From: Boletus sp. NGJ
Taxonomy: Eukaryota > Basidiomycota > Agaricomycetes > Boletales > Boletaceae
Direction of reading: 5' to 3'
NCBI GenBank assembly: GCA_019096195.1
Contig: JAGTXK010000011.1
Coordinates: forward strand, 1 to 64,000
Length of the DNA: 64,000 bases
Shown here: piece after piece, positions 45,598-58,308 of the stretch
How the letters are laid out: each line of letters opens with the position of its first letter
Numbering within the stretch: the stretch's first letter is position 1
Translations under genes and position numbers: made by a program
Notes under the pieces: generated by a model
The model's input: only the letters and a program-made list of their open reading frames with translations
The model's database searches: none
Told to the model about the DNA's origin: nothing

Positions 45598-48317
45598 ATG
45601 CCCGTCAAACATCTTGAGAGTGAGCTTGAATCCCAATTTTTTTTTTTTTTTTTCTTTTTTTGTGGACGAATGGTTGACGGGAAACTGCATTTGTTGCAGA
45701 CTACCTCAGCGAACGGAAGCACTTGCAAACGTGTCCTTTGAGCGTTTTATCGGACTCGCGTCTTGGGATCGATGCGTCTTACTACTTGCAACAGCTCACC
45801 GACAACCCACCTTCGCGGGAATCCCTTCTCGCTGCGACAGGTGGACTTCCTCTCGCCCTAACCCAGCGCATTGAAGCCGACCTTCGCACCCTCGAAAAAC
45901 TTCATATCAAGCCAGTCTTTGTCTTTCCTGGATTACTTCCTGCCAAGCGGTGGAAACAATACCAACATCACGCTGAATACAATGAAGGTTGCAGAGACAG
46001 GAGAGAGGCATGGGCCAAGTACGAAGCCGGCCAGGAGGATGCCGCCATCAAGTTGTTTGAAGGCCGTAGTGGTCTCGCTCAATGGGATCTTTGGCGCATG
46101 GTTCTTCGTATCTTTAGGCATCGAAATGTCGAGTTTCTCGTCGCGCCGTACGTTGCTTGGGCACAGGTAGGTTCTCGTGTGCACAGCTTACATGCATGAA
46201 ACTCACCCTGCTCAAAGTTGATCTATCTCCTCCGACACTCCAAATCATATATCCATGCAATATATGGTCCGACCGATACCTTGCTCTATCCGGGCGTGGA
46301 TAAATTGATTACCTCTCTTGATCTCACATCGATGACCCCATCGTTCACGTTTACCTCGAAGCGCTCCATCTTGAGTGACCTCGGAGTGAACGAAGACCAA
46401 TTCCTCGACATTGGAATATTGGTTGGGTTTGAACACTCTCCAACCTTTCCCCCCAACATGCACGACCAAGCACTCAAAGCCACGGTCGACATGGTCAAGT
46501 ACTACAAGTCCGGACACGCTGCGGTGACCGCGTTTGCAGAGCACCACGGTGTCAAAACGACGCAATACGCGGATCAGTATGCTCGGACGCGTTCGATGAT
46601 CAAGTATTCCCTGATATTCTCGTCCGAAGGGACTGTCGTTCCGCTTCCTCTCGTCATCACCACGTCTCCTACCCACGGTCATCTGAACCATCATCCCCAC
46701 CATCCGACCGCTGCGGACATTCCTTCGGACCTGCACGAGATCTTTACTCACCGGCTGCCAGACGAAGTCTATTTCTATTTGTCCCGAGGTCTGTTGGGAC
46801 CTCAAGCGCTCGTTTGGCTGACAAGTGGTCAGATCGTTGAGCCACCACCGTTGGACAATGGCGAAACCACCGAGTATAAACGGTTTGTCAAGGAGGTGAT
46901 CACCGACGGACAGACTGGTCCGCGCGCGACGGCACTCGCGCTGATAAGTAGTGTTGCACACACTTTTTGGAACAACCGGAAGGTGATGGGTAACTTTTGG
47001 TTTGAGAATCCTGCGCCACATGGACAAAAGCATGTACAACATAATTCGGTGCAGACGGTGCAACTCGCGGAACGTGTAGCGGGGTGGAACGTCAGCTACG
47101 CGATTGTGGAAGAGGAGCTGAGACGACAGAACGTGGGTAGATGGTTCAAAATGATGCGCTTAGTGCTGACCGACAGATGTGACGTTATCCAGTCATCGAC
47201 GATCGATTTCGCGTTGTGCCTTGGGGCCACTGCGTCGGAAAAGCTTGCGCTGCGGACCAAGGGGAAGTCAAACCTGCCGAGTGGACAGCTGGACAAAAAA
47301 GACGAGGTTGTTGCCAACGTGATCTGGCGGTTCCTCGAATTGAGAGGGTGAGTGACGGCTGTGCAGTTGGATGGCTGAGCACGAACCGACAGAACGGCAC
47401 TCTAGGTTCCTGCTAAACTCCCACATGCACTCGCCGCTGGCGAGAGCAATGTATACAGCAGTCAAGCAAGCACGTTTGAACGACAAGTTCCAGGAGCCAC
47501 TGTATTTGTTCCTGGAACTAGTGAGAGCGGGAGTGATGCATGGGCACCTGTGGTCCGGCCGTGCGTTCAGTGGAGGGCCAAGTTTCGGTACCGGTAGGAG
47601 AGATATTCGGGTTGATGGCTCGGCTGACATGGCGATTGCAGACGATGAGAAGTCATGTATGCTGCTCGTGATGAGAGTGTTGAGCATCGTGCCTTTAAAC
47701 TTCAAAGTGAGTGAGGGGATGGGTAATGTGGCTAGATTGTCCCTGACGGGTTCTGTTTTACAGCCACAGCCATGGTCCGCTCCGTTGTCACGTGAACTGC
47801 TGGTGTTTAACTCGTTTGTGCGGTCGCTGACGCGGGCACTGCGCACGTTGCTGGAGGTGACGACGCTGAACATGCTGCTTCGAAATGATGCGCGACGGGC
47901 GCGGGACGATTTGCTCGATATCACGATCTCACTTCCGTTTCAATCAGAGGTGAACACTGGATTTGGGGTGCTTGCCAAGGTGTACTTGGACACGCTCACG
48001 CACCTGAACAACCAAACGAGGGTGCGAGACCCGAATGGAGAAGGGGTGAAGGAATGCAAGGAAATGGCGCTTGAGATCTGCGAGGAAACGTTCCCAGGAG
48101 TGAAGCTGCCAAAACAAGAAGTGGAACGGGGATTCCGATTCTGGGACATCGTAAGTAGCTGATGGGTGGTATGAAAGTGGACTTGAGGCTGACATGTGTT
48201 GGACGGTTACAGGCGTTGACTGCCATGAGGCAGCTTCACTCGGAGGGTGCGGTGTTGCGCGAGTTGATTGACCAGTTTGAGGCGGCAGAAGCATGGCTGG
48301 CACCGATGCGACCGTGA
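45598..48317 (+). CDS. MKT1: Post-transcriptional regulator Mkt1 (XPG/PIN-like)
   Basis: Exons: 45598-45619, 45700-46166, 46218-47132, 47193-47347, 47406-47593, 47642-47706, 47764-48150 and 48213-48317, giving 767 residues. It begins MPVKHLENYLSERK. The XPG-like N and I regions follow (LGIDASYYLQQL, VFPGLLPAKRW, FLVAPYVAWAQLIYLL), then the Mkt1-specific domains (FALCLGATASEK, HSPLARAMYTAVKQARL, MLLVMRVLSIVPLNFK). Mkt1 pairs with Pbp1/ataxin-2 on mRNAs and controls translation of mitochondrial and other messages. Three introns (60, 48 and 60 bases) are multiples of three with no stop, so their retention would keep the frame. A T/C tract at 45633-45660 forms much of intron 1. Confidence 0.93.
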
Positions 48318-48625
48318 CGGCACGGTGTACTTACAGGGTCACGAAGCGAGATACAAAAAATATATATATTTTATCGCAGCAGGAAAGGGATGGGAATGGC
48401 GTGCAGAAAAAGGAAATATGGATGAGCCACGTGATTGTAATCGGGGTGTGAATACAACGAGACTCCGAATAGCGGGGTCTGAAATGTGGATCTGAGATGA
48501 ATCTCGCTGTTTATCGTTTGGATCTCCCGTCGACAAGCTTCTCATGGGGCTGCTTTCGACAGCTCTCTCGCGTGGCAAGTCGTCCTTTATAAATTTCTCG
48601 CTCTCTCCTCGTCCTCCCTTTCCAG

Positions 48626-49362
48626 ATGCCCGCTATCATGCTCCATCCCTCCTCCGCCTCCTCCTCCTCCATCGGACACATGCTCGACTGCGATCCCCGC
48701 AAGCCAAACACCGGACACCTCTACCTCCGCCAGCCCCACACAATACAGATCATACAGCTCGTCGAGGCCACACCCCCGCCACGGCCCATATCCTCCGTCA
48801 TACAGTCCACCTCTGTCGCATCGTCCTCGTCCTCGTCTGCCTCCTCGTATCCCTACACATCCGACTCGGACGAGGACTGCTCCTCGTATTGCTCCTCCAT
48901 GGTCACCCCAGACAAGTCCTCGCGCGACCGCGATCCCGTCCCGTGGACAGACGACACGTACAACACGCGCATGAAGCGCGTGCATGCATGGAGAGACGGC
49001 TTCGTAAAGGCGACCTGCGGTACGTCCCTCTCGCCCCTCCCCGCCGCCCGCCCTCTGACGCGCACCCAGACCCACGCACATCACCCCTCAAACGGAAGAC
49101 GAATCCACATCAGACAGATGACGACACCGTCCGTCTTTCCTCTCTCTGTGCCCCCTGCCGGCCACTCATCTCCGCCACACAGGTCTCGCACACCTCAAAA
49201 CGCTCACGCTCACGCGATGGCCACAGCATATCCAGGCTCACAGGACATCCTTGTCCCGCCTGTGACGCCGTCTTCCCTTGCCTCTCGAGTCTGCGCAAAC
49301 ACGGGCGGGCCGCAAACATCCCTGAAGCATGCCATGTCGCCGTCAGATACATTTTCGAATAA
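48626..49362 (+). CDS. Small conserved basidiomycete protein with C-terminal zinc finger
   Basis: Exons 48626-49019 and 49070-49362 are in phase, giving 228 residues. The N-terminus (MPAIMLHPSSASSSSIGHML), a Ser/Asp/Glu-rich middle (SDSDEDCSSYCSS), the segment DTYNTRMKRVHAWRDGFVKA and a C-terminal C2H2-like finger (GHPCPACDAVFPCLSSLRKHGRAA, with EACHVAVRYIFE at the very end) form a pattern I associate with a conserved but uncharacterised basidiomycete family. The nuclear-type motif KRSRSRD precedes the finger. A 54-base stretch (49129-49182) has intron borders but is also open, so it may be optional. Function unknown. Confidence 0.75.
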
Positions 49363-50989
49363 CAAATACCCCTTGCGCTTTCCGCTGCTTGACAATCACA
49401 TCTGCATTGTTGTACGATAAACTCACGACTATTTCGCATTTGCCTACCGTACATACATTTCCCATACTGTGTATCACCGGCCAGCCGAGTCAAGGGCTGC
49501 GTTCGTCGCTTGTACATTATCTGATCCTAATTATACCATATTAATCCTTACTAGATCCGTTTCCCCTCGCCCAAGGGTCGTTGCACGCTCGAATAACCTG
49601 TGTCTGCGCACAACCTACGCCCCTCTGGGCGTTTGAGCCAGTACATTCACTGCCTGCAGGCACCACATCCAGCCACACATCCAGCTTTTCGGGCCAGCAT
49701 GGGAAAAGGCCGACGTCCAGATTCTCCGTTTTCTCCCCTCCCACGGCGAGCACGGGCCTTGCTAAACCTCCCCGTGTGCTTTCTCCACCTCCTGATCTCC
49801 CTCCGGTAATCACTTAAAACATGGCTTTGCCCACCGACATGGCGCTCGCCGTTCATTTGGCCCATACGACACTGATTTTTTTTGGCTCAGGCTGAGAAGT
49901 AACAGAAAGATCCCCGCGGTGTGAGAGCTTGCTGTGGGAACAATACCGGCGTGCATCCAAAGGGTTATCCTCGAATTCTTGCCTTGTGTCGCTCCGACGG
50001 CATCGAACGAAACAAGCACGTTCGCGAACACATCGGTTGCAGGCAAAACGCACCACTCTGAGACACTGCAAGCTCTTATTTTAGCGACTGAAAATTACGG
50101 ATGTATTCCTACCATCAGAATTAACCCTCGGTGGGTTACGTTCTGCGATCTATCCCAATGATGGTTTCAGTGCGTTTCAAACGAACAGACGAGAGAGCTC
50201 GCATGTCTCTCATGTTTAGTCCACCCGTTCTCGTCGCCCCCCCCCGCCAACTTTTCAGCGGACATGATGCAATCTCACTCCTCGTTTCTTTAGAACACGC
50301 TCGACGATCCCAGGGTAGCCGTTGCATTTTTAGACGCGGTACCGCACGGCGTGTCTAGACTCCGACTACCAAGGCACGACGACCAACGACATGGCCTCCA
50401 ACCGGATCCAAGAGGAGCCTCAAATATCAAGCAGAGTTTCGGTCTGTTTGGAATCGTAGCCTGGGAGTCCGTGCTCGAGTCGTTTCCGATTTCGCATGAG
50501 AGCCGGCGAACAAGTGCCAATGCACTGGAGGCACTGATCGATCTGCAGAGCGTCATCCTTGGATGATGACCATCAATCTATCGTGCGCGGCTTCATGCCC
50601 TTGTCCTTGTTTGACTGGACTGCCTCGTTCTCGCATGCGCCACTATCAAAGGAGGTTCGTGATACCGTGTATTCACACGACGGGCTCGCAGGGCATATCA
50701 AAAGGTGAAGGTGCTACACGTGATAAAGTAGCGATATTCTTCTCCACTCGAGACCCAAAGAATGAAAGGAGACAACCCCGTCAGTGGCTGAGCATGCAGC
50801 GCTCAAGGATCTGAGGCGTTTGTTAAAAGACGACATCGTATGGTGAAAACGAGCTCGAAAAACGTCTTTTGTCACCGGTCGTGCTCCATCTATGAAAACC
50901 TTGTGAACGTGTGTGGCGAAAAATTTAATTGTTGCTTTCCCTTTTTACGTAAGGTCGACGCTCTTTTGTGGTCAACCACCACCAAGACG
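49363..50989. other. Intergenic stretch, nothing recognised
   Basis: Short open frames on both strands (for example 49581-49817, 50351-50566) have no domain and no intron support. A C run lies at about 50238-50246. The last 150 bases are the presumed promoter and leader of the enzyme at 50990. Confidence 0.45.
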
Positions 50990-52822
50990 ATGCCATTTAT
51001 CAAGACCCAGAAACATCATCTCCTCCGCACGTCCGATCCCGCCCAAATCCTTCCTTTAAAAGTGCCCGATACTCGACCTCCTTCCACCTCACGCCTTTCT
51101 AAGCGGTGTTTCCGGCTGCTGGTCTTCTTGTTCCTATCTTCCTGGCTGTTCTTCTGGCTCTACAACCACGACCCCTGGGAGGACTTGCTGGCGAGCGAAG
51201 ACGACGCCGCACAACACTCCTTGCCCCCGCTCTACGAAAACTATCACAACTATGAACGACAGCTACCGCAGCACAACCTTTCGTTGCCTTTTCCAGAGGG
51301 TCGAGATGCGAAATTTTTCTGGGTATCCAATCATGTCACCGGTGAGCTTTGCTTTTGCTCGCACATGGCCTTTGGGATAACCCTCTCGTAGCCTCGGGAT
51401 GGGGAAACGCCATGCAGGAGCTCCTCCTCAACGCTCTCCTTTCGTACGAGACGAATCGAGCGTGAGTATCTCTGTGCCCCCCCCCCCTAATGAGAACGAG
51501 ATGATGACAACATTTAGGTTTGTCTTTGATAATTATACATGGGAGCGTGAAGGCCCGGAGTTTGCAGAGTACAATGGCAAGCTGATCCCTGCACGGATAC
51601 CGCTTTCAGCGATCATTAGCGGCACGTCACTCCTGCTCTCATACCCTCCCAGGGGCCTTACACTGGGATATTCAGGTCCTATAATTGGCTCTGCCTTTGG
51701 TCCTGGGGATCCAACGCCACGTGCCGTTCACAAGGAATACTACAAGAAAGCTTGCCCGAACCCGACCATCTTGGATAGCGACGCAGTCGTAAGTGGGCAA
51801 GTCAGATATGACAACAGCGTCCCTGCATCACGAGTGTTCGATATGTGGGTCGACAAGCTCAACTCTATCAATGACCCATGCGTCGAGATCAAGTTGGATT
51901 CACCTCAACTTTTTGAAATATGGTGGGTGTTTTGACCCGCTGATATCGCGCCGTGATAACTGCTGACGAACATCCAGGTTGTTCGGATCGACACGGATTC
52001 TATCAATGTGGCCTCGACTTTCCAAGTCACCGATCCTGCGGGATTTCTCATGGTCCCCGCTCGTTTTGGAATCATTTGCTCGCAATGCACACCTCTTTGG
52101 GGCTACCACCAAGTCATTTCGATTCCTCCCGTCTTATTTGCGCCCGTCATCCTCGCCTCCGACTCTCAAGGAACTGCACAATGTAGAGCCTATATTGCCA
52201 GCGACAAAGATAGATCCGATCCCAGGCCTCCTCGTATTACACATTCGGAGGGGCGACTTTGCTAACCACTGCAGACACCTTGCGAACTGGTCCTCGGACT
52301 GGAACGGTTTCAACAAATTCGCCACTTTGCCCGATAAATTCCATATTCCCCACGAAGAAGGTAACGGTCAGGCGACCGAAGCCAGTGTGCAAATGTATCT
52401 CCAGCGATGTTTCCCGACGGTCGAACAAATCACGGAGAGAGCACGTCAGGTACTTGCTGAGCTGAAGAAGACATATGGCGGAACGAAAGAGCTCAAGAGG
52501 GTCTACATCATGACGAACGGCGATAAGGCGTGGTTGAGCGACCTGAGGAAGGCACTAATGGGGATAAAAGCATGGGATTCTGTGACGAGCAGCCGTGATC
52601 TGAGGCTTAGTTGGGAGGCAAAGCCAATTGCACAGGCTGTGGATATGTTGGTTGGTCAGCGCGCCGAGGTGTTTATTGGAAACGGCGTAAGTCACCTTTT
52701 CTCCATCGCAGTGCAGAGATCCTGCTTACCACCGCGCGTCCCAGTTTTCGAGCCTGACCTCCAATACCGTCATGTTCCGGATGTTGCGGGAGCTCGCACC
52801 GGAAGACACCCGATTTTTGTAA
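50990..52822 (+). CDS. Type II membrane O-fucosyltransferase-like protein
   Basis: Exons: 50990-51341, 51392-51461, 51518-51922 (containing an optional 54-base intron), 51978-52686 and 52745-52822, giving about 519-537 residues. A cytosolic N-terminus is followed by one membrane anchor (FRLLVFLFLSSWLFFWLY, about residues 41-58), so a Golgi-type luminal enzyme is likely. Markers: SGWGNAMQELLLNALL, FAEYNGKLIPARIPLSA, LLVLHIRRGDFANHC, VYIMTNGD, FIGNGVSHL-type end and FSSLTSNTVMFRML. The HxRRGDF motif binds the GDP-sugar in O-fucosyltransferase folds. The intron in exon 3 (near 51623-51676) would be GC-AG: removing it gives the family spacing ISGPIIGSAFGPGDPTPR. A relic of a paralogue lies at 16690. 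Confidence 0.85.
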
Positions 52823-55153
52823 CGGGTGTCTGGGCCACCCTGTACGCTTTAGCTTCGGGGATAATGCTCTTGCTCGTACGGCGTGGGTATTCCCCTGTCG
52901 CCCAGGAGATTATCCATCAGTTTACACGGCGACGTTTGGGCGTATACCCCCTTTTTTTAAAAAAGGACACTTTGGTATGTGCGCTGGCGTCGTCCTATAT
53001 GTAACTTGCGATACGCTCGTCCATGATGGACGCTAATACTCGGTTAGTGGACAGGAGGTGTATCGTACCCCCGTCAATACTCACGTGACATTTTACTGCC
53101 ATCCTGAAAAACCATGGGCTCAGGATCGCGACTGTTGGCAAGATGGCACTCGAAGGAAGTATGTTTTACTTGAATGGTCCATTCCGAACGTGCCCCAAAT
53201 ACGTGTCTGGTTGCGTGTGTAGTAGTTGGTCCCCCACGCAACCAGGGCGACCTTGAGAAAGGTTAACTTTGAGGACATGACGTGCCTGGGAGGTCTATAC
53301 TTGAATGGCGCTCTAGGTGGATTCAACATTTTGGTAGCAAGATTGATACACGATCAGATGGTTGGCAACACTGAAGGGTGTTTACAAGGTTTCAACTTAA
53401 ATCGTTCCTCTTCGGCGCCCGCACGATAATCCGTAGCGGGACCGAACTATTCAAAGAGACCTCGCATCTAAACAACACAATCACAGGTATTGACATGGCC
53501 GGCGGACGCTCTTTCGTCCCCATTGGTTGCCCTCGGACCCCTTGAAATCTTGGACACGTCACAGGGCTCGTCCAGTGGGTATTCGTGGCTAGGTACACCA
53601 ACCCACTTTCCGAGCGCGGGCCCCTGGTTCTCGCATCCGGTAGTACTTTCCCCAACCCAGCGCCATGGTCCCGGGATGAACACAAAGTGGGCTTCTTCTC
53701 CCCCAGAACCAGTCATCCACCGTTTCTTTAATTTGATTCCAGCGACAGAGATTTGGCTACAAAACTGAGCAGCTGATCAACTCCGTGAGAGACGTACGTG
53801 TGTATCGCTGCCCGCTTTTTTTTTTGCGGAAATCTCGATACCGCACAAGATCCGTACGTGTTTTCGAGCGCTAGGTTGGCCGCGTGTGTTCCTAATATGA
53901 TAAAGGACGCGGGGGAGGCAATCGTGGGGTGGGAATGAACTCTATCGTGTGCATGATGGACAAGTACGTCTTGACCAACGTTCTTGGCCTTTTTCGTTGG
54001 GGCGGACGTGTTCAAAAACATACGACACGGAGGTGTTTCAATCGAGTTGATTGCATGGCTGTAGCTGACCTACATGTTCCTATGAGAGCCCACATAACGC
54101 CGAGTATTCATGTGGATTTGTCCGTATCCACCCAGGCCTTTCCACGAGTACTCTTCCCTAGCATACACGACGTTCGATATCGGGTTAATTGACGGTAATA
54201 TGAATGACGTTGCTATCGCGGGTATACACGTTTGCATCCGTGAGGCCTTGAGGCCCCAATCGATCACGGCATAACACCACTGCCAAGAGCCAAGTAACTT
54301 TTCGTTTTTCCAATGCATAACGTGTGTGACCGTCCACAAAAGCCTCGGACTTTTTTGTCTTTCGTTATCGTCTGGTCGCCAGATTACTTTTTCGTCAGAC
54401 CGCCACCGGATGGCGCACGACGTTCCCAGACAGGCCATTTCGTCAGGGCCTTGAAAAAAGTGACGTGTGGGAACCACGTACGAGGAAATGTCCAATGTCC
54501 AATGGAGAAACTCACTGGAAATAGCATAGACTTTGTAGACGGCTGGTGTGAAGATAGTTTGAGACTCCGCTCGAATAGAGAGGGTGTTGTTGTTTGTGAT
54601 TGGCAGTCGCAGCTTCGTTCATAACGAATCTATCCTATTTCTCCCTTACTCCCTTGCTCATATGGTGCTTACGATTCCAGCTGACATTAATTTCCGGGCA
54701 TCGTGCAAAGCTGAACACTATAATTGGTAAGGGGGGTATTAGCAAGAGGTACACGTTGGGCCGAAACGATGCGGTAGCATATGCACATCTCGTTCCGTGG
54801 AGCCTTCATGAGACTGAAAGTTACTATATAACGAGGGTTCAAGCGTCCCATCTCCAACATCTGCTTTGTGAAGGACCAAGAAAGCCTTGACTCATCCCGA
54901 TCCGAAACCGTCATCGCATTAGCAATTTCGTGTGAACGCGTGAGTGCGCCATCACTCTGAAAGGTAAATCCCTCTGTCGAGTCTCTCTAATCATCCTCCG
55001 TAAGCCTCGACAGAAATCGGCCCTATGGTATCCCGATGTTGGTTATAAAAACTAGGTTCTGAGAACTAATCAGCAGCGTAACATCCCAGCCAACCTCGTG
55101 CACAGCCCCTAATCTGCTCCACACATCAACCCCTTTTTACTCGATCCACAATC
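52823..55153. other. Intergenic stretch before the pirin gene
   Basis: Apart from the hairpin at 53207-53245 I see nothing I can name. A minus-strand 52-residue frame from 53278 (MSSKLTFLKVALVAWG) overlaps the hairpin and is unsupported. A T run lies at about 53816-53825. The last 60 bases are the pirin leader. Confidence 0.45.
53207..53245. repeat. Perfect 11-bp inverted repeat
   Basis: CTGGTTGCGTG at 53207-53217 and its exact complement CACGCAACCAG at 53235-53245 flank a 17-base loop. It could form a hairpin or be a palindromic protein site. No T run follows to suggest a terminator. Confidence 0.6.
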
Positions 55154-56138
55154 ATGAATTCAGACAAGGGCGTTCAAATTATCCCGCGCCGCAGCAACGA
55201 GCGGGGTCATGCAGACCACGGCTGGCTCAAGACTTTTCATTCGTTCGCTTTCGCCAGGTTCGTGCATACATCTCGTCCGACCGTGTACCGTCTCTAAACA
55301 GAGTATCAAACCCTAGCTATCGTGACCCTCGTCACGAGTCCTTCAGTTCCCTTCGTGTCCTCAATGAGGACCGCGTCGCCGCCAACACAGGATTTGGCAC
55401 ACACAGTCACCAGCACTATGAAATATTCTCCTATGTCATCGACGGTAGCCTCGAGCAGTAAGCACACGAGGCATGTCTACCACGTAACAAATCATTCATC
55501 TTCTTCGATAGCCAAGACTCCATGGACAACACGGAGATCCTCTCCCGTGGTGCACTCCAGATGACCTCTACCGGCACAGGAATCTCGCATTCTGAAAAGG
55601 CACACGGAGGGCAAGAAGTTCATTTCTGCCAGATATGGGCGTCGCCTCGTTCCGGGCAAGGTGGAGGAAAGCCCGCCTATTTCACGAGGTGTGTCCATAT
55701 CCGACTCTTCTCTTCCCAATCCTGATTCTCGCATGTAGACACTTCACGGACGAAGAAAAGAAGAACCGTCTCGTCCTTGTTGTCGCGCCCGATAATTCTG
55801 TAGGGGTTTCTATCCGCAGAGAAGACAGTGGGCCTGCGCCGATCCGTTCGGAACTTTGTATGTACGCCTCACTGATCGACCCAGGCGTCTCGCTTGTCCA
55901 TGCACCAGTCGGAAACAGTGAGACGAAGAAAGGATATGTTCATGTGATTCAAAAATCCGGGTACAATCCAGGGCCAGCGAGAGGGGTTACTTTGAGGATC
56001 GGCGCGCAGGCCGGCGGACCGCAGGTTGAATTACGGGAAGGAGACGGAGCGTATCTGGAGTATGAACCAGGCGCAGAGCTTCGACTCGAAAATGGTGGCC
56101 AAGGAACTGTGGAGGTCCTCCTCTTTGATCTGGAGTAA
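55154..56138 (+). CDS. Pirin family protein
   Basis: Exons: 55154-55257, 55317-55457, 55512-55688 and 55739-56138, all in phase, giving 273 residues. The N-terminal cupin has [52 protein letters not shown] and [10 protein letters not shown], including the metal-binding His pair (THSHQHYE) and the later His and Glu. The second cupin follows ([20 protein letters not shown]). The form resembles the bacterial YhhW/fungal pirin group, some of which have quercetin dioxygenase activity; others act as redox-sensitive cofactors. The substrate here is unknown. Confidence 0.92.
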
Positions 56139-58308
56139 ATGGTTCGAGAAACAACGTCAGTTCAGTAGAGTCGTGGCTAGTTGCACGTTTTTCGCATTGT
56201 CATGTTCGTATGGGTATCGCAGATGTGATCATCTTTTCATTCTAGCATTGGGCATCATTTGACCCCTTTCTCGCGTGCAACGAGGGGGGGCCTGCCGGCA
56301 AAGCTACCCCGATTTCGACGGATTAAGATCCAGCTCCATGTTGCAGTCACATGATAAGTAATGACTTGCCTCGCCGCCTGATGGGACCGAACAGAGTCTT
56401 TTGGGATGAGGCTATGACTGGGCTCGAATTCCTGGGAGAGATGATAGCCAAGCACGCTCGGTGCAGCCTCGTTGGCTTGCAAGTATCCTGTCGCGCAATG
56501 ATAAAGTGAGACGTGCTTGTCATCAAATGGCGGCGCCTTTGAAAATATCGATCGTCTAGCGGGAGATAAGTGCAATCCATTGTCCTGCGATGTCGCGAGG
56601 CTGGATGTCCTACTGTGGATTGTTGGTGAAGATCGCCAAAAAAAAAAGGGGGGGGGGGAAGGATACGGATCGGTGCCATCTTGTTCTCGAGTGATCATAG
56701 ATATACTCCTCGGCACACTTGACAATCGCAAGTGATCCATCGAGTAATTGTCGTTTTTTGGGACTCGTCGAACAAGTCCTCCGCAAACGTGCCACTGAGG
56801 GCCCAAACGTTTGCTCAACTTTTCGTAAACGTGCGAGTTGCATCCACCGATCCTGAGGAGATAAGAAGAATGATGGTATACCTAGGACAGCTTTGCTCGA
56901 TAGTAGGATCTGTATCGACATGGAATAGATGATTGAAAGGCGGCAGCGAAGGCGAACAAAAAGAAAAAAAGAAAAAAGGAACGACAAGTGAACAGAGGTA
57001 TCTCACACAAATGGTGAAGCTTTGAATTGGAGATGCGATAGTGCCGCGTAGATGGAGATCGTGTCCACTAGGGTTAGTCCTGCCCGCGGGGTACACATCT
57101 CAGATACGCCGTACCGACATAAAGATACCGATTCGGAAATACGGCAACATTGTCGCAAAAGGCTAGTTCACAATGTACCCCAAAATCGCATTCGAAAAGA
57201 CGAACTGGATGCATGGATGGATAGAATTCAGCTACCTTGGAGACCAGGAATCTCCGCAGTGTCCCCATTTGTGGAATTCCTTTGCGTCAAGATGATCAGC
57301 AGATCAAGATACACCGTGACACAGGCGCTCCTCCTCTTCCCGCATCGACTCGTCGCTCCCGCGCGTATAGATCTTCACCGCTGCGATATTGGTGGTGCAG
57401 TATTGGCCATTGGCGTAAAACCACTGGCAATCATCAGAGGCCATGGAAACACTCGAAGGCGTTGTCGGCGATATTGTACTACGGAGCATGATCGCCTACT
57501 AAGGAAAGGTGCAGACTCGTCCGCACAATCCAAGCGTGCCGTCAAGTCTGCCCAGGACCAACAGCTCTGCATCCAAGCAGAAGGGGGTGGAGTTTCCATT
57601 CATGGCGTATGGATGCAGTGGAAATCATAAGGTTTGCGTCTGATAATGCATTACTCCGTGGAGATTGATGGAAACCGAACAGTCGGAAATGGCTAAACAT
57701 ACAAGTAAACGTGAACTCACGGTGCGTCAGGGCTGTTGAGAATGGCTTCTGCTGATGAGTCACGGAAGGACTAGGATAAAATGTGGTGCCGCAGGTGACG
57801 GCAAAGGTATATATCCCAGTGGCGCAGCAGATAGGAATGATCGGGCCTGGTCTGGTCGAACCTCAGGCCAAGCCCTTATCCGAGTCGTGGGCTTGGGCTT
57901 GGCCCACCTAAAGGGTAGACAAAGAGTGACAAGGCGATGAGGAATAGGTTGTAAAGGGGGTGAGGGGGAAGCCGACAAGGCTTATGATCACCATACACCA
58001 GCCTCGATGGGCAGACGACCTATCAGCCATTAGCTCACAGAACGCAGCTGAGATGGACTTATCAAGTCATATGATCGCGTCAAGCTCAAGCTGTATTGGC
58101 GGATCGGACAGGTCGTTAATGAAGTGGAGATGTTGAGGAATGTTTTTGACGCGCAAAGCGCAAGCAGGGTGACAGTACTGTATTAGACTCGGTCGACCGT
58201 AGTTCTACTTGAAGTATTCTACGCATAGGCCAGAGGCCTAGCCGCAGACACATCGCTACCAGCAGAATTAAAATGCTGATGTAACCCATGACAGCTCTGA
58301 CTGTGTGA
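56139..58308. other. Intergenic stretch with unsupported open frames
   Basis: Minus-strand frames at 56818-56255 and 57489-57304 (the latter with DDCQWFYANGQYC and NIAAVKIYTRGSDE) and a + frame at 57052-57630 overlap each other. None could be extended by consistent splicing or matched to a family. An A run followed by a G run (56637-56658) is present. A decayed gene on the minus strand is possible. Confidence 0.4.

Noticed and set aside
46245-47063. 272-residue minus-strand open frame
   Set aside because: It is the shadow of MKT1 exon 3, whose forward frame has clear family motifs.
48587-49084. Gly-rich minus-strand open frame
   Set aside because: It is antisense to the Ser/Pro-rich conserved gene at 48626.
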